Shown: positions 35,179 to 40,427 of the stretch, one piece after another
Position numbering within the stretch: the stretch's first letter is position 1
Layout of the letters: each line of letters begins with the position of its first letter
Assembly: GCA_025354645.1 (NCBI GenBank)
Contig: JANXML010000033.1
Span: 1 to 40,427 of the forward strand
Length of the DNA: 40,427 nt
From: Arcicella sp.
Lineage (GTDB): Bacteria > Bacteroidota > Bacteroidia > Cytophagales > Spirosomataceae
Direction: 5' to 3'
Notes under the pieces: model-generated
Told to the model about the DNA's origin: nothing
The model's database searches: none
What the model saw: only the letters and a program-made list of their open reading frames with translations
Program-made: the position numbers and the translations under genes

Positions 35179-37914
35179 GTGAAAGCAAAATTTTTACTTA
35201 TATTCGTAGCAATTATTGGCGTTTTTTGGACGGCAAAATCGCTTTATGAAAGCAATCAAAACCATAAAGTTGATTATAGTACTCAAATAAAACCTATTCT
35301 TAATAAGTACTGCATTACTTGTCACGGAGGCGTGAAAAAGATTGGTAATTTTAGTTTGTTATTTCGTACTGATGCCCTCGCCAAAACCAAATCTGGCAAG
35401 CCCGCCATCATTCCTTTTCACCCCGAACAAAGTGATTTTATTGCACGCCTCACGCATACCGACCCAGACGAAAGAATGCCTTATCGTGCCAATCCACTCA
35501 AAAAAGAAGATATTGAAATATTAACTCTTTGGGTAAAAGAAGGGGCTGAATGGGGCGACCATTGGGCGTATGTTTCTCCTCAAAAACCTACTGTACCGAA
35601 TCCAGAAGGCTATTTTGCTTCAATATTGCCTTTCCAAAATTCATGGGCGAAGAATGATATTGACCGTTTTATTTTACAAAAAATGAAATCTGAAAATCTG
35701 AAACCCAGTGAAGAAGCTTCAAAATCAATTTTATTAAGACGGGTTTATTTAGATTTAATTGGATTGCCACCAACGCCCGAACAAGTAGAAAATTTTGAGC
35801 GAGATAAATCAGAAAATGCCTACGAAAAAATCGTTAATGAACTCTTAAAATCTCCACAATTTGGCGAAAAATGGGCTTCAATGTGGTTAGATTTAGCCCG
35901 ATATTCGGACAGTAAAGGTTATCAAAAAGACAATGGACGAACCATTTGGGAATATCGTGATTGGGTAATTCGGGCGTTCAATAAAAATATGCCTTTCGAC
36001 CAGTTTGTACGGGAACAATTAGCGGGAGATTTATTGCCAAACCCAACGGAAGACCAATTAATTGCCACCGCATTTCACCGCAACACGATGAATAATGATG
36101 AGACTGGAACGGTGGATGAAGAATTTAGAGTTGCGGCAGTTTTGGATAGAGTCAATACGACTTGGGACGTTTTTCACGGAACAACTTTTTCGTGCGTACA
36201 GTGTCACAGCCATCCTTATGACCCTTTTAGGCACGAAGAATACTATAAATTTATGGCATTTTTCAATAATACTCGTGATGAAGATACGGACGATGAATCA
36301 CCCAATTTGCGAAGATTTTCAGTGGAAGATAGACAAAAATTGGAGGCGTTAAATACTTGGATAAAAAACCTTAAACCCGAAGAAAAAACGTTTGATTGGC
36401 TTCATTTTGCCAAATTTATTGAACCAAAACTTAATGCTCACGATGCTGATAATTTCTTGGAAGGAGCATTGTTGGGAGGTCGGAGTATTGGTCTACGAAA
36501 TGGTGGTTCGTGCCGTTTACCCAATATTAAATTAGATGGAATGTCGCAGCTTGTGATAAATTATTCTGTCAAAAATTTAGGGGGAATTTTAGAAATTAGA
36601 GATGGTAGTACAATGGGTAAAGTATTGAATACCATACAATTAACTGACACCACGGAAAAATACGATTCTGACATAAAAAGCATAAAAATACTATTATTGA
36701 CGGGCAGACACGATTTGTATTTAGTGGGAAAAAATCAAAAATTGAAACAAACTTCAAAGGATGTAATTAAAATAAATTGGTTTACTTTCATGCCTAACTT
36801 TCCCAAGAATTTTGACGAAAAGAACTTTTGGAGTTTGGTAAAAGCCAAAACTGAAAACACGCCCATCATGCAACCTTCGCAAGCGGATTATGCCAGAAAA
36901 ACGCACATTTTTACTCGTGGAAATTGGTTAGTGCATGGTCAAGAAGTAATTGCTGAAACACCTAAATCTTTACATCCTTTTCCAAAAAATGCTCCTAACA
37001 ATCGTTTGGGATTGGCTCAGTGGCTTACTGACAAAAAAGACCCATTGACGGCTCGTGCATTAGTGAATCGTTATTGGGAACAAATCTTTGGCGTAGGCAT
37101 TGTGGAAACGCTGGAAGACTTTGGTACTCAGGGATTTAAACCTATCCATCCCGAATTATTAGATTATTTATCCATCAAACTCATGAACGATTGGGAATGG
37201 AAACCGAAGTCAATTTTGAAGGAAATTGTGATGTCGGCAACCTATCAACAATCTTCAATCGGGAGTCGAGAATTATTTGAGAAAGACCCCGCCAATCATT
37301 TTTTAGCGAGAGGTCCGAGAGTAAGATTATCGGCAGAACAAGTGCGTGACCAAACGTTGGCAATTAGTGGTTTGTTGAGTAAAAAAATGTACGGAAAACC
37401 CGTAATGCCTTATCAACCCGATGGCGTTTGGGCGGCGGTAAATAGCAATTTGAATTACAAACAGTCGGAAGGAGAAGACCAATACCGTAGGGCAATTTAC
37501 ACGTTTGTGCGAAGAACGGGACCCTATCCTTCGATGTTCAATTTCGATTCGCCCAGTCGTGAAATATGCGTTGGTAGGAGAATTAGAACCAATACGCCCT
37601 TGCAATCCTTGGTTTTATTGAACGATCCCGTTTTTGTGGAGGCATCAAATAATTTAGCTCAAAAAGTATTCACGAAAACACAAGATTCTGAAAATCAGAT
37701 TAATGCGTGTTATAAATCAGCCTTGCAACACGAACCAAACCGTAAAGATTTAAAGGCATTAACAAACCTTTACGAAGTATCCTTAGAGAATTTCAAGAAA
37801 AATCCAAAGGCAATGAAAGAATACTTGAAAGGTAATCAAAAACCAGAATTAGCGGCTTTGTCAGTAGTGGCGAATGCGATTATTAATTTGGATGAGTTTG
37901 TAACGAAACAGTGA
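35179..37914 (+). CDS. PSD1 (cytochrome c/DUF1549/DUF1553) protein with a CBM6-like insert
   Basis: The protein has 911 residues, GTG start, with an N-terminal membrane or signal helix. A planctomycete-type cytochrome c motif CITCH lies at 45-49. The DUF1549 domain covers about 145-360 and contains a second CxxCH (CVQCHSHPYDPF, Cys339/Cys342/His343). The DUF1553 domain covers about 620-890. Between them, at about 425-540, is a beta-rich stretch (LEGALLGGRSIGLRNGG ... GRHDLYLVGK ... INWFTFMP) that reads like a CBM6-type carbohydrate-binding module. These proteins are exported and usually paired with DUF1501 proteins; their reaction is unknown. It follows the second glucanase by 66 bp. Confidence 0.9.
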   Translation: MKAKFLLIFVAIIGVFWTAKSLYESNQNHKVDYSTQIKPILNKYCITCHGGVKKIGNFSLLFRTDALAKTKSGKPAIIPFHPEQSDFIARLTHTDPDERMPYRANPLKKEDIEILTLWVKEGAEWGDHWAYVSPQKPTVPNPEGYFASILPFQNSWAKNDIDRFILQKMKSENLKPSEEASKSILLRRVYLDLIGLPPTPEQVENFERDKSENAYEKIVNELLKSPQFGEKWASMWLDLARYSDSKGYQKDNGRTIWEYRDWVIRAFNKNMPFDQFVREQLAGDLLPNPTEDQLIATAFHRNTMNNDETGTVDEEFRVAAVLDRVNTTWDVFHGTTFSCVQCHSHPYDPFRHEEYYKFMAFFNNTRDEDTDDESPNLRRFSVEDRQKLEALNTWIKNLKPEEKTFDWLHFAKFIEPKLNAHDADNFLEGALLGGRSIGLRNGGSCRLPNIKLDGMSQLVINYSVKNLGGILEIRDGSTMGKVLNTIQLTDTTEKYDSDIKSIKILLLTGRHDLYLVGKNQKLKQTSKDVIKINWFTFMPNFPKNFDEKNFWSLVKAKTENTPIMQPSQADYARKTHIFTRGNWLVHGQEVIAETPKSLHPFPKNAPNNRLGLAQWLTDKKDPLTARALVNRYWEQIFGVGIVETLEDFGTQGFKPIHPELLDYLSIKLMNDWEWKPKSILKEIVMSATYQQSSIGSRELFEKDPANHFLARGPRVRLSAEQVRDQTLAISGLLSKKMYGKPVMPYQPDGVWAAVNSNLNYKQSEGEDQYRRAIYTFVRRTGPYPSMFNFDSPSREICVGRRIRTNTPLQSLVLLNDPVFVEASNNLAQKVFTKTQDSENQINACYKSALQHEPNRKDLKALTNLYEVSLENFKKNPKAMKEYLKGNQKPELAALSVVANAIINLDEFVTKQ

Positions 37915-38112
37915 TGGTATTCTTTAAACAAAAACACTATCCGTTTGAGCAGATGGTATTTTGTTGGAGGTGATTATAATGTTATTTTCCATTGAAAAAT
38001 TTCTTTAATTCTTCAATGGATAAACCGATTCTACATTATTCAGTATGATTTAGTTTGAAGTTACTTCTGTCATAGATTGAGTAAATCCTATATTTTAAAA
38101 GTCTTGTTGTTT

Positions 38113-38835
38113 ATGAAAAATACAAATTTACAAAAGGAAGAGTTCAAACAGATAGATATAATAAATTCCTTAGCAATACATAGAAAATTTGCCAAAGATT
38201 GTTTGTGTGGGATTGAAAGAGAATTATCACTTGAAGTATGTGAAATAGTTGGAGTGATTTGGATTAGAGAATTTGATAAAATAGATGAATTATCTTTGGA
38301 AGAATGTAAATCTGTAAGTTTTAAAAAGTTTTCAAAATTAATGAAAACAGACAGGATACTATATTCTTTTTCAGAAGATGTTTTCATTGAGCATTTCGAA
38401 TACTATTTAAGTAAGTATTCAAGAATTTATAAGTACGGACTTTCATGGCATATTTCAATTATAGATATAGAAATACTTTTTAATGAATTTAGGAAACATT
38501 CTTTTGTTGATATTAATACTTCAAGAGATGATTTTTTTGAGATATTTAATCCACAAATAGAAATATTTAGTCAAGCAATAGTTTGGAAGGATATCAAAGA
38601 GTTGGTTTATTTTCTTGATAAGTGTAGAGAATATTCTATTTTGAAGAAAAATAGTTATCAATCATTTATAGAGAAATTTAAGATGTTTAAAACCATCAAT
38701 TCAAAAGGGGACTATTTAAGAGCTAATTCGTTGAGAACTATATTGGCGAATATAAAAAATGAAAGTTTACTTAATAATGAATTTGTGTTGAGATTAAGAA
38801 TCATTGATGAAATTGTAGAAAATATAACTGTATGA
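38113..38835 (+). CDS. Unknown AT-rich gene
   Basis: The protein has 240 residues from ATG 38113; an in-frame TTG at 38077 would add 12. No signal peptide, membrane segment or known motif was found. It is rich in Ile, Glu, Lys and Phe, predicted mostly helical, with an early Cys pair (KDCLCGIERELSLEV) and a repeated feel of LSLEVCE/LSLEECK. Its base composition is more AT-rich than the genes on both sides, which suggests a recent arrival. It lies between the PSD1 gene and the VapBC pair. Confidence 0.65.
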   Translation: MKNTNLQKEEFKQIDIINSLAIHRKFAKDCLCGIERELSLEVCEIVGVIWIREFDKIDELSLEECKSVSFKKFSKLMKTDRILYSFSEDVFIEHFEYYLSKYSRIYKYGLSWHISIIDIEILFNEFRKHSFVDINTSRDDFFEIFNPQIEIFSQAIVWKDIKELVYFLDKCREYSILKKNSYQSFIEKFKMFKTINSKGDYLRANSLRTILANIKNESLLNNEFVLRLRIIDEIVENITV

Positions 38836-39135
38836 ATGATTTTTTCTGAAATTTAATCATATTTTCTGGTGGCACCACTAAGGAATTTGTTGCAAATGCT
38901 TGATAATAACCTGATTATCAAGTGGTTTAGAATCCTAAAAACTATCAATAACATTTAATTTTATACTTGCAGAACTTTGCATCGTTAAAGGCAACAAAAC
39001 AACCTTTGACATTTCAAGATGCAAGCAAGTTCAAATTTCAACAAACCCCCACCCAAATTTTCTCAAAGTATTGTGTTCTAATACAAGAGAATGTTATTTG
39101 GTGTAAATTTGTTCAACAACAAAATAATTACAACC
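38836..39135. other. Gap between the unknown gene and the toxin-antitoxin pair
   Basis: It holds a palindrome CTTGATAAT/ATTATCAAG (38899-38907, 38914-38922) and a TAAATTTG box at 39104-39111. There is no convincing ORF. Confidence 0.45.
39104..39111 (+). promoter_or_regulatory. Candidate -7 box for the antitoxin-toxin pair
   Basis: TAAATTTG matches TAnnTTTG, 24 bp upstream of the antitoxin ATG at 39136. Confidence 0.45.
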
Positions 39136-39375
39136 ATGTTACAGACATTTGAAGGAACAATAGACAATGGGCAAATCATCTGGAATGATCCAGAAAATGC
39201 TCCAAGGAATGCCAAGGTTTTGGTGACGGTACTTCAATTAGAGAAAGAACCCGCCAAAATAGAGAAACCGTCTCTACGTTTCCGTGGAGCGTTGAAAAAT
39301 TTGAGTAAAGAACAGAAAGAGAAAAATAATCAAGATTTACAAAACCTCCGCAACGAATGGCAAAGGGATATTTAA
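39136..39375 (+). CDS. VapB-like antitoxin
   Basis: The protein has 79 residues from ATG 39136; an in-frame ATG at 39091 would add 15 residues coded upstream of the promoter box and is less likely. The N-terminus (MLQTFEGTIDNGQIIW, then AKVLVTVLQ) resembles AF2212-like/DUF104-type antitoxins, which form a small beta dimer and bind DNA. The C-terminal part is charged and helical (LSKEQKEKNNQDLQNLRNEW), as expected for the toxin-wrapping tail. Its 3' end overlaps the PIN toxin gene by 19 bp, the usual coupling of such pairs. Confidence 0.75.
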   Translation: MLQTFEGTIDNGQIIWNDPENAPRNAKVLVTVLQLEKEPAKIEKPSLRFRGALKNLSKEQKEKNNQDLQNLRNEWQRDI

Positions 39376-39746
39376 TTGATACTAATGTTTTTACAAAATA
39401 TACACAAGAGGAATTATCAGAAAAGGGAAATGATTTAGTAGATGAAATTCTAAATAGTTTTAGTTGTCAAATATCTGTGATTACTCGAATAGAATTATTG
39501 AGTTGGAATACTGACCAAGATACGATTGATTTAATTGAAGAATTTATTGGAATGTCAAAAGAGTTTGGTTTGACGGAAGAAATAATTATCAAAACGGCAG
39601 AAATGAGGAGGAATATTAAAATTAAGTTACCCGATGCCGTGATTGCTACAACTGCAATGGTAAATGATTTAATTTTAGTGTCTGATAATGATAAAGATTT
39701 TGGTAAAATTCCTCATTTACGTTATGTAAACCCAACAAAACTTTAA
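39357..39746 (+). CDS. vapC: PIN-domain toxin (VapC-like ribonuclease)
   Basis: The protein has 129 residues. The PIN active-site acids are all in place: Asp8 (YLIDTNV), Glu46 (ITRIELLSW), Asp93 (KLPDAVIATTA) and Asp110/Asp112 (VSDNDKDF). It is predicted to cleave RNA with Mg2+ and to be held inactive by the antitoxin encoded just before it. The start overlaps the antitoxin end. The pair sits between the PSD1 and DUF1501 genes, which are normally neighbours. Confidence 0.9.
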   Translation: MAKGYLIDTNVFTKYTQEELSEKGNDLVDEILNSFSCQISVITRIELLSWNTDQDTIDLIEEFIGMSKEFGLTEEIIIKTAEMRRNIKIKLPDAVIATTAMVNDLILVSDNDKDFGKIPHLRYVNPTKL

Positions 39747-39761
39747 AAGTTATCCACTACC

Positions 39762-40427
39762 ATGTCCCCAATCCAAGAAGCAAACAAACTATCCCACGAA
39801 CTCCTCAAACGGAGGCATTTTTTACAGACCTGTGCTACGGGTATGGGCATGATGGCTTTGGGGTCTATGATGGGCTGTTCTTCTGATAAAAAAGGGTTAA
39901 TTTCCAATCCTTACGCTCCAAAATTGCCCCATTTTGCGGGTAAAGCCAAGAGTGTAATTTACCTCCACATGGCGGGTTCGCCTTCGCAATTAGAACTGTT
40001 TGATTTTAAGCCTGAACTCCAAAAATGGCATGGTAAAGATTGTCCGCAGTCGTTTTTGGAAGGTAAAACTTTTGCCTTCATCAGGGGCGTTCCCAAGATG
40101 TTAGGCTCGCAAGGACAATTTGCCCAAAGAGGACAATCAGGAGCTTGGGTTTCAGACTATCTGCCTAATTTTCAGACCGTTGCCGATGAAGTAACGTTTC
40201 TGAAAGCCATGCACACCGAGCAATTCAATCACGCACCCGCTCAGTTGTTTATGCACACGGGTAGTGCCAGATTGGGTCGCCCAGGCATGGGTTCATGGGC
40301 GGTTTATGGCTTGGGTTCAGAGAATCAAAATTTGCCTGGTTTCATCGTGCTGACATCGGGCGGAAAATACCCCGAGGCAGGAAAAAGTATTTGGGGAAGT
40401 GCCTTTTTACCTTCCGTTTATCAAGGC
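39762..40427 (+). CDS. DUF1501 protein, N-terminal part (runs off the window)
   Basis: 222 residues are visible, with no stop before the end. The start is ATG 39762, 15 bp after the toxin gene. A twin-arginine-type signal (LKRRHFLQTCATGMGMMALG, then GCSS) suggests export by Tat. The body begins KSVIYLHMAGSPSQLELFDFKPEL, typical of DUF1501 (sulfatase/alkaline-phosphatase-like fold), followed by HTEQFNHAPAQLFMHTGSARLGRPGMGSW. DUF1501 and PSD1/DUF1553 genes are usually adjacent; here three genes lie between them. Confidence 0.9.
   Translation, partial: MSPIQEANKLSHELLKRRHFLQTCATGMGMMALGSMMGCSSDKKGLISNPYAPKLPHFAGKAKSVIYLHMAGSPSQLELFDFKPELQKWHGKDCPQSFLEGKTFAFIRGVPKMLGSQGQFAQRGQSGAWVSDYLPNFQTVADEVTFLKAMHTEQFNHAPAQLFMHTGSARLGRPGMGSWAVYGLGSENQNLPGFIVLTSGGKYPEAGKSIWGSAFLPSVYQG

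Noticed and set aside
37989-38019. CCATTGAA/TTCAATGG inverted repeat after the PSD1 gene as terminator
   Set aside because: It has a short AT-rich stem, a 15-base loop and no T run on the plus strand, and it overlaps a possible gene remnant; not listed as a terminator.

Overview
The window looks like a chromosome segment from an AT-rich Bacteroidota, most likely a Cytophagales (Emticicia/Arcicella/Runella-like) bacterium. The evidence is a SusC/SusD pair, TonB receptors with a CarboxypepD_reg-like N-terminus, a triple-Y/LuxR one-piece regulator, TAnnTTTG-type promoter boxes, an ATP synthase subunit a with a long exported N-terminus, and long intergenic palindromes of the kind common in this group. 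The genus is an inference, not a match. No tRNA, rRNA, CRISPR array or transposase was seen.

Layout. 1-1755 (minus): the start of the F0 ATP synthase operon (AtpI-like protein, atpB, partial atpE). 1858-3154 (minus): a two-gene unit of unknown role, a Ras-like GTPase with an altered G3 motif and a small two-TM coiled-coil protein. 3268-5778 (minus): a large exported protein with macroglobulin-like domains and a TonB plug but no barrel. 6053-11136 (minus): a TonB receptor plus a Cys-rich sialidase-fold propeller, then a small Cys protein and a His-rich lipoprotein; this looks like a surface uptake or metal/redox locus. 11454-13598 (minus): two collagen-like lipoproteins flanking an unknown cytoplasmic protein. 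Each of these three genes has the same upstream tandem repeat (two ACC-type boxes 20 bp apart, 39-40 bp from a -7 box, about 120 bp from the start codon), so they look like one small regulon. 13802-14635 (plus): a DUF4405-like membrane protein. 14702-16941 (minus): xylose isomerase and an AraC regulator. 17233-19572 (plus): a GH3 glycosidase. 20304-22805 (plus): ftsK.

22807-35112 is a polysaccharide utilisation locus: a membrane-spanning propeller/Y_Y_Y/LuxR regulator (minus) diverging from a GH144-like glucanase, SusC, SusD, a LamG-type surface lipoprotein and a second, lipid-anchored GH144-like glucanase. Beta-1,2-glucan is the likely substrate, by family. The divergent intergenic region holds four ATGTA half-sites spaced 11, 33 and 11 bp, a helically phased candidate operator for the regulator. 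35179-40427 (plus): a PSD1/DUF1553 cytochrome-like protein with an internal CBM6-like module, separated from its usual DUF1501 partner (partial, at the window edge) by an unknown AT-rich gene and a VapBC-like toxin-antitoxin pair.

No single gene cluster can be called a proven new system from sequence alone. The best candidates are the three-gene collagen-like regulon with its shared control element, the GTPase/TM pair, and the phased ATGTA array of the PUL.
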